From the NCBI GenBank assembly GCA_963741845.1, contig CAVUJV010000025.1:62001-126000 (forward strand): 64,000 nt of DNA. The letters run 5' to 3'. The notes beneath the pieces were generated by a model, which saw only the letters and a program-made list of their open reading frames with translations, had not been told where the DNA came from and searched no databases. The DNA comes from Roseiarcus sp963741845. GTDB taxonomy: Bacteria > Pseudomonadota > Alphaproteobacteria > Rhizobiales > Beijerinckiaceae. Position 1 is the stretch's first letter; the number at the start of each line of letters is the position of its first letter. Shown here in pieces: positions 54,957 to 64,000 of the stretch. The translations under genes and the position numbers were made by a program.

Positions 54957-56560
54957 GCGCCGTCGCCGCGAGGGCCGGCGCGCCCGCGAGCGGCGCGCGC
55001 GCTGCGTCGAATCCATGGATCATCGCCATGGTGGTCGCGCTCGCGACCTTCATGGAGGTGCTGGATACGACCATCGCCAATGTCGCCCTGCCCTATATCG
55101 CGGGCGGCATGGGCGTCAGCGTGGACGAGGCGTCCTGGGTGGTGACGACCTACCTCGTCTCGAACGCCGTCATTCTGACGGCGAGCCCGTTTCTTGCGCG
55201 CATGCTGGGACGGAAGCGGTTCTTTCTTCTCTGCCTCGCGCTCTTCACGCTGAGCTCGGTGCTATGCGGCTTCGCCTGGAACCTCCAGTCGCTGCTGCTC
55301 TTCCGCGTCATGCAGGGGGTGGGCGGCGGCGGCATGGTGCCGGTCTCCCAGTCGATCCTCGCCAACTCCTTCCCGCCGCAAAAGCGCGGTCAGGCCTTCG
55401 CGCTGTTCGGCGTCGCGGTCGTCGTCGCGCCGGTCGTCGGCCCGACGCTCGGCGGCTGGCTGTCGGACAACCTCTCCTGGCACTGGTGCTTTCTCATCAA
55501 CGGCCCGGTCGGCGTCATGGCCATCGCGCTCATTGCGGCCATCTTCCACGAATCGGAGGCGGATGTCGCGGAGCGCCGGCGCTTGCTTCGGCAAGGCGGC
55601 GGCTTCGACCTGATCGGCTTCCTTCTGGTCGCGACCTTCCTCGGCGCGCTCGAGATCATGCTCGACCGCGGCCTCGAAGACGACTGGTTCGGCTCGCCCT
55701 TCATCGTCGGCGTCGCCTTTGTCTGCGTGCTCGCCTTCGTGACGATGATCCCGTGGGAGCTCTCCCGCCGCAATCCGATGATCGACATCCGCATGGTTGG
55801 ATCGCGGCAGTTCGGCGCGTGTTTCGTGGTGATGCTGGCGACGGGCGCGATCCTGCTCGCGACGACGCAGTTCCTGCCCGAGCTTGTGCAGATGGACTTT
55901 GGCTACACCGCGACCTGGGCCGGACTCGTCCTCTCGCCGGGCGGTCTCGTCACGATGGGCATGATGTTCATCGTCGGGCGGCTCTCGTCCTTCGTGCAGC
56001 CGAAATACATGATCATCGTCGGGGCCGTATTCATCGCGCTCTCCATGTATGGCCTCACCAGCGTCTATGGCGACCTCGATTTCTGGTTCTTCGCCCGCTC
56101 GCGCATGCTGCTCGGCGTCGGGCTGCCGTTCATGTTCCTGTCGATCACGACCGCGTCCTACGACGGCATTCCTCGCGAGAAGACGGATCAGGCGTCGGCG
56201 CTGATCAACGCGGCGCGCAACACCGGCGGCTCGATCGGCGTCTCGCTGGTCGCCAACGTGCTCGCGCATCGCGAGCAGTTCCATCAGAGCCGGCTGATCG
56301 AGCATGTGATCCCGTCGAGCGTCCCCTATCAGCAGACGCTTCAGCAGGCGACCCACTATTTCCTGTCGCATGGCTCGCCGCTCGTCGAGGCGCAGAAGCA
56401 GGCGATGGGCTGGATCGGCCAGCAGGTCCAGGCGCAGGCGTCGTTCCTCGCCTATGTCGACGCCTTCTGGGTGCTGATGCTGATTTCGCTCAGCGCCATT
56501 CCGCTCGCCCTCACCCTGCGCAATGTGAAGCTCGGAGGCGGGCCGTCCGTGGCCCATTGA
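54953..56560 (+). CDS. emrB: EmrB/QacA DHA2 family drug exporter
   Basis: 535-aa MFS transporter with 14 predicted helices. Motif D1 LDTTIANVALPYIAGGMGVS, FLARMLGRKRFF (motif A), RVMQGVGGGGMVPVSQSIL (motif B) and GPTLGGWLSDNLSWHW (motif C, antiporter). Exports hydrophobic compounds with proton exchange. Coupled to emrA and controlled by the divergent TetR gene by position. Confidence 0.94.
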   Translation: MSAVAARAGAPASGARAASNPWIIAMVVALATFMEVLDTTIANVALPYIAGGMGVSVDEASWVVTTYLVSNAVILTASPFLARMLGRKRFFLLCLALFTLSSVLCGFAWNLQSLLLFRVMQGVGGGGMVPVSQSILANSFPPQKRGQAFALFGVAVVVAPVVGPTLGGWLSDNLSWHWCFLINGPVGVMAIALIAAIFHESEADVAERRRLLRQGGGFDLIGFLLVATFLGALEIMLDRGLEDDWFGSPFIVGVAFVCVLAFVTMIPWELSRRNPMIDIRMVGSRQFGACFVVMLATGAILLATTQFLPELVQMDFGYTATWAGLVLSPGGLVTMGMMFIVGRLSSFVQPKYMIIVGAVFIALSMYGLTSVYGDLDFWFFARSRMLLGVGLPFMFLSITTASYDGIPREKTDQASALINAARNTGGSIGVSLVANVLAHREQFHQSRLIEHVIPSSVPYQQTLQQATHYFLSHGSPLVEAQKQAMGWIGQQVQAQASFLAYVDAFWVLMLISLSAIPLALTLRNVKLGGGPSVAH

Positions 56561-56626
56561 GCCGCACGGCTTGAGCGACGGCTTGGCGCTGCTATGCTCC
56601 GGGCTTCTCGATCCCCGGAACCGCCC

Positions 56627-57830
56627 ATGTCCGAAGCCTTCCTGACCCATCTCCGTGACGTTCTCGCCGACATCGACGCCGCGGGGCTCATGAAGCGCGA
56701 GCGGCTCATCGCGGGGCCGCAGGGCGGGCGCATCCGCGTCGCCACGGAAAGCGGCGAGCGCGAGATGCTCAATCTCTGCGCCAACAATTATCTCGGCCTC
56801 GCCGATCATCCCGAGATCGTCGCCGCCGCCAAGAGCGCGATGGACACATTCGGCTTCGGCATGGCCTCGGTGCGCTTCATCTGCGGCGCTCAGACCCTGC
56901 ATCGCGAACTCGAACAGGCGATCGCAAAATATCTCGGCAAGGACGACGCGATCATCTTCGCCGCCTGTTTCGACGCCAACGGCGGCGTGTTCGAGCCGCT
57001 GATGGAGGAAAAGGACGCGATCATTTCCGACAGCCTCAACCACGCTTCCATCATCGACGGCGTGCGGCTCTCGAAGGCGAAGCGCTACCGCTTCGCCGAA
57101 TTCCGACATGAACGCCCTCGAAGACGCCCTGAAGCAGGCGGACGCGGACGGCGCGCGCTTCAAGCTGATCGCGACCGACGGCGTCTTCTCGATGGACGGC
57201 TATGTCGCGAAGCTCCCCGAGATCTGCGCGCTTGCCGAGCGCTACGGCGCGATGGTGCTGGTGGACGACTGCCACGCGACCGGCCATCTCGGCGAGAAGG
57301 GCAAGGGCACCCCGGCGCTGACCGGCGCGGGCGACCGCGTCGATATCGTCACCGGCACATTCGGCAAGACGCTCGGCGGCGGCATGGGCGGCTTCGTCGC
57401 GGCGGCGCAGCCGATCGTCGATCTCCTGCGCCAGCGCGCGCGGCCCTATCTCTTCTCGAATTCGCTCGCGCCTCCGGTGGCGGCGGGCGCCCTCAAGGCC
57501 ATCGAGATCGCCGCCGCCGCGGACGACCGGCGCGCGCTGTTGCAGGACCACGCGAAGCGCTTCCGCGCGGGCGTCGAGAAGGCGGGCTTCAAGGTGCTGC
57601 CCGGCGTGACGCCGATCATTCCCGTGATGCTCGGCGACGCCAAGCTCGCGCAGGAGATGGCGAAGGCGCTCGACAGGCGCGGCATCTATGTCGCGGGCTT
57701 CTTCTTCCCCGTCGTGCCGAAGGGACAGGCGCGCATCCGCACGCAGATGTCGGCGGCGCTGAATTCGCAGGACATCGACTTCGCGGTGGGAGCTTTCGCC
57801 GAGGCGGGGCGGGAGCTGGGGGTGGTGTGA
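56627..57830 (+). CDS. kbl: Glycine C-acetyltransferase (2-amino-3-ketobutyrate CoA ligase), frameshifted
   Basis: 400 aa when bridged. PLP enzyme of the alpha-oxoamine synthase family: NLCANNYLGLADHPE, GAQTLHRELEQAIA, DDCHATGHLGEKGKGT and the PLP Lys in TGTFGKTLGGGMGG. Cleaves 2-amino-3-oxobutanoate with CoA to glycine and acetyl-CoA. The frame changes near 57097-57100 (RYRFA should continue NSDMNALEDAL); one extra G fits. No threonine dehydrogenase (tdh) follows, which is unusual. Confidence 0.92.
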
Positions 57831-58209
57831 GCGACTGCGCTGGCGCATGGCTGTCTCCTGCGGCGAGTGAGCGCGCGGCTGCCGCATCCTCCGGCGTGCA
57901 TTGGTAACAGGCGGCCGGATGCCCTCGTCCGCCGGCGACCGCCTGAAGACGCGCTCGCTGGACGCTGCGGGAATTGGGGCCGAGCCTTCGCGGATTCGGG
58001 TTCCCGGGATTGGCACCGACCCGGGTTTGCCGAGGAATGCCACCGTCAGTCGCTCTTCGGCAGCGTCGATCGCCACGATGAGGAATCGCGCACGATTCTC
58101 GACGCCGCTCTCGATGATATCGTAGAGACAACGGCTCCCAAGGTTGGCGACTTCGTCACCGCTCTGTTCAGGTCGAACGCTGCTGGCCCCTTCCTCGCCG
58201 CCTGGCGCC
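57831..58209. other. Unassigned stretch, possible leftward coding remnant
   Basis: 379 bp between kbl and pgm (convergent). A leftward frame from about 58200 to 57870 reads smoothly (for example LYDIIESGVENRARFLIVAI) with G/C-rich third positions, but it lacks a credible start, runs on antisense to kbl and matches no family I know. Possibly a decayed or frameshifted small gene. Confidence 0.35.
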
Positions 58210-59839
58210 TCACGTCACCACATCCGGCCCCTTGCGGCCGGTGCGCTTTTCGATCTCCGCCAGACTCCGCGACAGCGCGATGAGGTCGGCGAGCATCGTC
58301 TGCGTGTCCTCGTCCAGCTTGCCCGCCGGCGGCTCGTAGCGCTCGATATAGACGCGCAGCGTCGCGCCGACCGTGCCCGTGCCGGACAGGCGATAGACGA
58401 TGCGCGAGCCGCCCTCGAACATCACCCGCACGCCCTGATGGTCGGAATCCGAGCCGTCCACCGGATCGTGATAGGCGAAGTCGTCGGCCGCCTCGACCTT
58501 GAGCGCCCCGAAGCTCCTGCCCGGCAGCGTCGCGGTCGCCTCGCGCAGAGCCTTCATGAGGCCATTGGCGGCGGCGAGGTCGATCTCGTCGTAGTCGTGG
58601 CGGGTGTAGTAATTGCGCCCGTAAGTGCGCCAGTGCTCGTTCACGAGCTCGACGACCGGGATGCGCTTCTTCGCGAGGATGTTGGAGCCAGAACAGCACC
58701 GCCCAGACGCCGTCCTTCTCGCGGATATGGTTCGAGCCGGTGCCGAAACTCTCCTCGCCGCAGAGCGTCGCGAGGCCCGCGTCGAGCAGGTTGCCGAAGA
58801 ACTTCCAGCCGGTCGGCGTCTCATAAGACTTGATCCCGAGGCTGGCCGCCACGCGGTCGGCCGCCGCGCTCGTCGGCATCGAGCGCGCGACGCCCGCGAG
58901 GCCCTTCGCGTAGCCCGGCGCGAGCGTGGCGTTGGCGGCGAGGATCGCGAGCGAATCCGAGGGCGTCACATAGAGCCCGCGCCCGATGATGAGGTTGCGG
59001 TCGCCGTCGCCGTCGGAAGCCGCGCCGAAGTCCGGCGCCTCCTTCGACATCAGAAGGTCGTAGAGGTCCTTGGCGTAGGTGAGGTTCGGGTCGGGGTGAT
59101 GGCCGCCGAAATCCGGCAGCGGCGTCCCGTTGACGACCGTGCCCGCGCCCGAGCCAAGCTCCCGCTCGAAGATCGCATGGGCGTAAGGGCCGGTCACCGC
59201 GTGCATCGCGTCGAAGCGCATGCGGAACCCGGAGGCGAAGAGCGCGCGGATCGCCTCGAAGTCGAACAGCGACTTCATGAGCCCGACATATTGCGTGACC
59301 GGATCGACGACCTCGATCGTCGTGGCTTCGATGGAGGTCACGCCGAGCGCGTCGATGTCGAAATCGGGCGCGTCGGAAATCTTGTAGGCCTCGATCGTCT
59401 TGGTGCGGGCGAAGATCGCCTCGGTCACCTTCTCCGGCGCCGGCCCGCCCGCGCCGATGTTGTATTTGACGCCGAAGTCGCCGTCCGGGCCGCCGGGATT
59501 GTGGCTCGCCGAGAGGATGATCCCGCCGAAGGCCGCGAGATGCCGGATCATCGCGGAGGCCGCCGGCGTCGACAGGATGCCGCCCCTGCCGATCACGATG
59601 CGGCCGAAGCCGTTGGCGGCGGCGATCCGGGCGACGATCTGGATCGCCTCGCGGTTGAAGAAGCGCCCGTCCCCGCCGACGACGAGCGTCTTGCCCTGAA
59701 AATCCTCGAGCAAATCGAAGATCGACTGGATGAAGTTCTCCAGATAGCCGGGCGTCTGGAACACCGTAACCTTCTTGCGCAGGCCGGAGGTTCCAGGCTT
59801 CTGATCGGGAAAAGGCTTGGTCGCGACTGTCCTGATCAT
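58210..59839 (-). CDS. pgm: Phosphoglucomutase (alpha-D-glucose), frameshifted
   Basis: 542 aa when bridged. The active site SASHNPGGPDGDFG, metal loop DGDGDRNLI, sugar loop GEESFGTGSNHIREKDG and phosphate loop RLSGTGTVGATLR give a full phosphohexomutase. It interconverts glucose 1- and 6-phosphate for glycogen and polysaccharide synthesis. The frame changes near 58685 (FWL should continue NILAKKRIPVVELV); one extra C fits. Confidence 0.94.
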
Positions 59840-60159
59840 GGCCGGCGTCTTTCCCCTCGTTTCGCGCTTCCGGGCGGTCGAAGGGCATCTTAGGCGCCGC
59901 GCCGCGCGGCGGCAACGCTCGTCGGTCCGGTCCCGCGGGGATCCGCCCGAGGCCGGCGATTTCGCCCGGATCGGGCAAATTCGCGCCCGGAAGAGATCCG
60001 AAGGGCGAAGGCGGGTACCCCCAATTCATGAACGGCTGGAAACGAAATGTGAAACTCCCTTAATGGATTATGCGATAAGGGAAAGAAGTCTCGCGGCGCC
60101 GCCGCTCTTAAGGAGCGGTTTCCTTTGCGCCGCCGAAGTTATGTTGACGGAGGGCCTGG
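59840..60159. other. Divergent intergenic region, pgm versus glmM
   Basis: 320 bp that must hold both promoters. No gene, repeat or operator is evident apart from short GC-rich stretches. Confidence 0.4.
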
Positions 60160-61504
<1,345 letters not shown>

Positions 61505-61511
61505 GGTCCGC

Positions 61512-61994
61512 TCAGTAGCCCCGCGCGGCCCAGTACGCGAAGGCGTCGACGAGCTTCTGCACCCTGTAGAAATTCGACTGCTCGAACAAGGGCTGGTCGA
61601 ACGGGGACGGATAGTACCAGGTCGCCGCCCGCAGGGGCCGCGCGACGCCGTTGACGGTGACCTCGCCGCTCATCTGGTCGGGCGAGGAGCCGCCAGGGCC
61701 CGTTCCGCCGGAGCTCGGGCCGAGCGTCAAGTAGTCGATGCGCGCGGAAACCGGGACGCCAGCCGTGCCGTGCTGGGCGAAAGCCTGCGCAAGGGCGCCC
61801 GGCAGCAGTCTCTCGACCCATCCGGCGATCGTCACGCTGCCGTTGTCACGCAACGGCCCGACATCGACGCGGATCCCGCCCTGCGGGGAGGCGGCGCGGC
61901 GCGGCCGGGCGGCGGCGGAGGCGAGGCCGAAGCCGAAAAGGGCGTAGACGCCCGCCCCGGCGAGCGCGGCGCGGCGTGTGGGGTAAGTTGGCAT
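61512..61994 (-). CDS. Secreted hypothetical protein, 160 aa
   Basis: Starts MPTYPTRRAALAGAGVYALFG, a Tat- or Sec-type signal ending near residue 30. The mature part has a predicted beta-rich layout (IRVDVGPLRDNGSVTIAGWV; IDYLTLGPSSGGTGPGGS) with a Gly-rich loop and an aromatic C-terminus (FAYWAARGY). I do not recognise the family. Convergent with glmM; probably periplasmic. Confidence 0.65.
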   Translation of the reverse strand: MPTYPTRRAALAGAGVYALFGFGLASAAARPRRAASPQGGIRVDVGPLRDNGSVTIAGWVERLLPGALAQAFAQHGTAGVPVSARIDYLTLGPSSGGTGPGGSSPDQMSGEVTVNGVARPLRAATWYYPSPFDQPLFEQSNFYRVQKLVDAFAYWAARGY

Positions 61995-62200
61995 GGATCG
62001 CAACTCCTCGACTGAGCCGTCCCTTTCAGGGGCCTATCTTCTCATACGTAAGAATGCGGGCTTTGGTTTCACAGGCGCGTTCGGTCGTCGGCTTGTCCCG
62101 GGACCGGACATGGATTCGTTAACAGGTTCTTAATGCGGCGCGAAATTTCCAGCTTTCAAATTTGGCGAATCACCGTACCATCCCGTCGTCGTCAACAGCC

Positions 62201-62217
62201 GAAAGGAGGTGATCCAG
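62201..62217 (+). promoter_or_regulatory. 17-base extended Shine-Dalgarno, complementary to the 16S 3' tail
   Basis: GAAAGGAGGTGATCCAG is the exact reverse complement of the alphaproteobacterial 16S rRNA 3' end (CTGGATCACCTCCTTTC) over 17 bases. Its last G is the first base of a GTG codon. Ordinary sites pair over 4-8 bases, so this could bind the ribosome very strongly or sequester it. Confidence 0.75.
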
Positions 62218-62291
62218 TGTCTCATTGTCATCCGTCCAGCGTGATGAACAAGGCCTGGGTTATTGTCCCTGCGAAGGAATTTCGCGCGTAG
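62217..62291 (+). CDS. Leader mini-ORF, 24 aa
   Basis: GTG start with GGAGG 7 bases upstream, 24 sense codons, TAG stop. The encoded peptide begins MSHCHPSSVMNKAWVIVPAK. It precedes a hairpin-prone stretch (GTAGCG/CGCTAC at about 62288-62301) and a strong terminator at 62349-62378, upstream of TMEM175. It may be a leader peptide, or the whole 62200-62380 unit may be a small RNA. Whether it is translated is inferred only from the ribosome site. Confidence 0.5.
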   Translation: MSHCHPSSVMNKAWVIVPAKEFRA

Positions 62292-62348
62292 CGTTCGCTA
62301 CAGGCAAAGCCCGTAAGGCCCTTGCGAACCCGCGTGGGCGCGACAATG

Positions 62349-62378
62349 GAAGAGCCGTTCCGGAAGGGACGGCTCTTC
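62349..62378 (+). terminator. Rho-independent terminator or attenuator before TMEM175
   Basis: 10-bp stem GAAGAGCCGT / ACGGCTCTTC with a 10-base loop, followed by TCTTTTGTG. It ends the mini-ORF transcript 45 bp before the TMEM175 start and could work as an attenuator. Confidence 0.8.
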
Positions 62379-62422
62379 TCTTTTGTGCTTATTCGCTCCA
62401 TGAAGGCGACGGAGGCATGCCG

Positions 62423-63016
62423 ATGACCGAGCCGGCGGAATCCTTTTCCAAAGCCCGGCTGGAGGCCTTCTCCGACGGCGTGATCGCCGTCATCATCACG
62501 ATCATGGCGCTGGAGCTGCGGGAGCCCGAATCGGCCGAACCGGCGGATCTGCTGAAGCTTTGGCCGTCTTTTGCGATCTATCTCGTCAGCTTCGTTTTCG
62601 TCGCCGTCTACTGGATCAATCACCATCGCCTGCTGGTCGAGGTTCCCCGCGTCACCGTGAGGCTGATTTGGGCCAACAACGCCCTGCTCTTCTGCCTCTC
62701 GCTCATTCCCTTCGCGACCGCCTATGTCGGAAAGACCAACCTCGCCCCCTTCCCGACCATGGTCTATGCGGCCCTGCAACTGGTCTGCGCGCTGGCCTAT
62801 CATCTCGTGCTGTCCACCATCGCGAGGGACAAGCGCGACGCCGTCTTCCTGACCGAGACGCGACGGCAGGACTATGCCGCCATTGCCGCCTATCTGGCCG
62901 CGATCCTGCTCGCGCCCTTCAGCCCGATAGCGGCGGTCGCGATCCTCGTCGGCGTGCTGGTCACTTACGTCGTGCCCGGTCTGCTGGCGAAGGTGCGACA
63001 GCGCGGGAAGCGCTGA
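62423..63016 (+). CDS. TMEM175 family (DUF1211) membrane protein
   Basis: 197 aa, about six helices. The signature RLEAFSDGVIAVIITIMALEL (F-S-D-G-V in helix 1) marks bacterial TMEM175 potassium channels; the second family segment YWINHHRLL follows at about residue 74. Potassium conductance is inferred from the family. The ATG at 62423 sits 7 bases after GGAGG; an in-frame ATG at 62417 is too close. Confidence 0.88.
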   Translation: MTEPAESFSKARLEAFSDGVIAVIITIMALELREPESAEPADLLKLWPSFAIYLVSFVFVAVYWINHHRLLVEVPRVTVRLIWANNALLFCLSLIPFATAYVGKTNLAPFPTMVYAALQLVCALAYHLVLSTIARDKRDAVFLTETRRQDYAAIAAYLAAILLAPFSPIAAVAILVGVLVTYVVPGLLAKVRQRGKR

Positions 63017-63018
63017 AG

Positions 63019-63735
63019 TCAGCGAATGAGCCAGGGCAGCAGGATCGGGAGGATCGCCGGCGTCACCACGGCGTTGAGCCCCATCGCGATCCCCGCGAAG
63101 ACGCCCGCAATCGGATCGACCGCGAAGGCGCGCGCCGTTCCGATCCCGTGCGAGGCGAGGCCGGCCGCAAAGCCGCGCGCCGCATAATCGCCGATCCGCA
63201 GCGCGTTCATGAGCGGCGTCACGATGATCGCGCCGATGACCCCCGTGATGATGACGAGCGCCGCCGTCAGGGGCGGCGCGCCGCCGAGCGTTTGGCTCAC
63301 CGCCATGGCCACGCCCGTCGTCACCGATTTCGGCGCAAGCGCGATGAGGACGGGCCGGGACGCGCCGAGCGCTCTGGCGACCAGCACCGCCGAGACAATG
63401 GCGACAATCGCGCCGACCAGAAGGGCCGCAGCCATCGGCAGGAGATTGCGCTTGACGAGACCGATATTGCGATAGAGCGGCACGGCGAGCGCGACCGTCG
63501 CCGGTCCCAGGAGGAAATGGACGAACTGCGCGCCGTTGAAATAGGTCTGATAGTCCGCGCCCGTGAGCCCGAGCAGGGCGGCGATCAGCGCAACCGCGAT
63601 CGCCACCGGATTGACGAGCGGATGACGGCCCGCGAGCTGCGCCGCCCGATCGGCGATGAGATAGGCGGCGAGCGTCGTCGTCAGCCAGAAGAGCGGCGTC
63701 GTCTGGAGGTAAACCCAGAGACGAAAAGGGGTCAT
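63019..63735 (-). CDS. lrgB: LrgB family membrane protein
   Basis: 238 aa, many hydrophobic helices. NPVAIAVALIAALLGLTGADYQTYFNGAQFVHFLLGPATVALAVPLY, APKSVTTGVAM and SHGIGTARAFA are typical of LrgB/CidB (antiholin-like or glycolate-transport-like) proteins. ATGA overlap with lrgA upstream. Convergent with TMEM175 (2 bp apart). Confidence 0.9.
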   Translation of the reverse strand: MTPFRLWVYLQTTPLFWLTTTLAAYLIADRAAQLAGRHPLVNPVAIAVALIAALLGLTGADYQTYFNGAQFVHFLLGPATVALAVPLYRNIGLVKRNLLPMAAALLVGAIVAIVSAVLVARALGASRPVLIALAPKSVTTGVAMAVSQTLGGAPPLTAALVIITGVIGAIIVTPLMNALRIGDYAARGFAAGLASHGIGTARAFAVDPIAGVFAGIAMGLNAVVTPAILPILLPWLIR

Positions 63736-64000
63736 GCCTCCCTCCTGAGGCCGATCAGCCGCTTGACGAGAAGAAACACCCCGACCGTCGCCGCCAGAGT
63801 CAGCGGCGTCGAAACCAGGAGCGCCGCCGCCAGCGCCGCGCCCTGCTCGCGCAGCAGTCCCAGATATTGCACGACGCCGACGCCGGCCGGAACGAACAGG
63901 AGCGACAGGGAGGCGAGAAGCCCTTCGGCCGTGCGGCCGAGGTCGCTCTCCGCCAGTTGCGTGTCGTCGAACGGCCGCCACGCCCGGTAAGCCGCAAGCG
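63732..64000 (-). CDS. lrgA: LrgA/CidA family membrane protein, N-terminus off the window
   Basis: The visible C-terminal part has the CidA/LrgA pattern LLFVPAGVGVVQYLGLLREQ followed by a last helix (TLAATVGVFLLVKRL). Stop TGA overlaps the lrgB start (ATGA), so the two are translated together. LrgA-LrgB pairs are holin/antiholin-like or small-acid transport systems. The beginning of the gene lies beyond 64000. Confidence 0.88.
   Translation of the reverse strand, partial: LAAYRAWRPFDDTQLAESDLGRTAEGLLASLSLLFVPAGVGVVQYLGLLREQGAALAAALLVSTPLTLAATVGVFLLVKRLIGLRREA

Noticed and set aside
62201..62217. 16S rRNA gene end on the minus strand
   Set aside because: Only 17 bases match; the flanking sequence does not continue into 16S helix 45 and no 23S or tRNA follows.

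Overview
The window is GC-rich DNA from an alphaproteobacterium, most likely of the order Hyphomicrobiales (Rhizobiales). The evidence is the gene content: a SahR-type ArsR-methyltransferase fusion beside metF, BoxA and BoxD of aerobic benzoyl-CoA catabolism, a yejABEF-type transporter, alphaproteobacterial REP hairpins, and overlapping ATGA/GTGA gene junctions. The genus cannot be read from the sequence. No rRNA, tRNA, CRISPR array, insertion sequence or complete prophage was seen.

Layout. 1-11.4 kb is an acyl-CoA catabolic region. A leftward operon encodes the carboxylase beta subunit, an acyl-CoA dehydrogenase, the biotin-carboxylase subunit and a crotonase. It faces a glutathione transferase, an AraC regulator read in frame with an acyl-CoA ligase, a BKACE enzyme and a second acyl-CoA ligase. 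The set suits activation, dehydrogenation, carboxylation and hydration of a branched or isoprenoid acid. 11.4-13.8 kb is a small accessory patch: an S24-type repressor facing two or three small unknown genes across an AT-rich operator region, bordered by REP hairpins. 13.8-25.4 kb is mostly housekeeping (dapE, truA, sahR-metF, rpe, marC, Nudix, M20 peptidase, a cNMP/CBS/DUF294 protein with a DnaQ-like exonuclease), with boxA inserted. 25.4-31.8 kb holds boxD with a hydrolase, an ArsR plus tandem SRPBCC pair, a thioesterase, a Spy-like periplasmic protein with a Met-rich tail, and an HpcH-type aldolase. 31.9-39 kb holds gyrB, then an operon for a Tat-exported DsrE-like protein, a periplasmic binding protein and a DoxD-DoxA fusion (sulfur oxidation), then an MFS pump. 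39-50.5 kb holds an aldo/keto reductase, a HIT protein with deoB, yejABEF, alr and a MarR/DUF1398 pair. 50.7-64 kb holds a polyprenyl synthase, DUF2007 with a methyltransferase, tetR/emrAB, kbl, pgm, glmM, a secreted unknown, a leader mini-ORF with an extreme Shine-Dalgarno, TMEM175 and lrgAB.

An important caveat is that many conserved genes are broken by a frameshift, and each spans three times an integer plus one base (gyrB, glmM, carboxylase alpha, deoB, pgm, kbl, the MFS pump, a tetR, a methyltransferase, an SRPBCC protein and the Spy-like protein; dapE probably has two). Because gyrB, glmM and dapE are normally indispensable, I read these as one-base insertion errors in the assembly, not real pseudogenes. 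The spans given here bridge the shifts.

The features most worth a second look are the DsrE/binding-protein/DoxDA operon, the 17-base anti-16S Shine-Dalgarno before a 24-codon ORF and terminator, the AraC-ligase reading frame (possibly produced by the same kind of error), operators overlapping the sahR and arsR start codons, and the S24-repressor patch.
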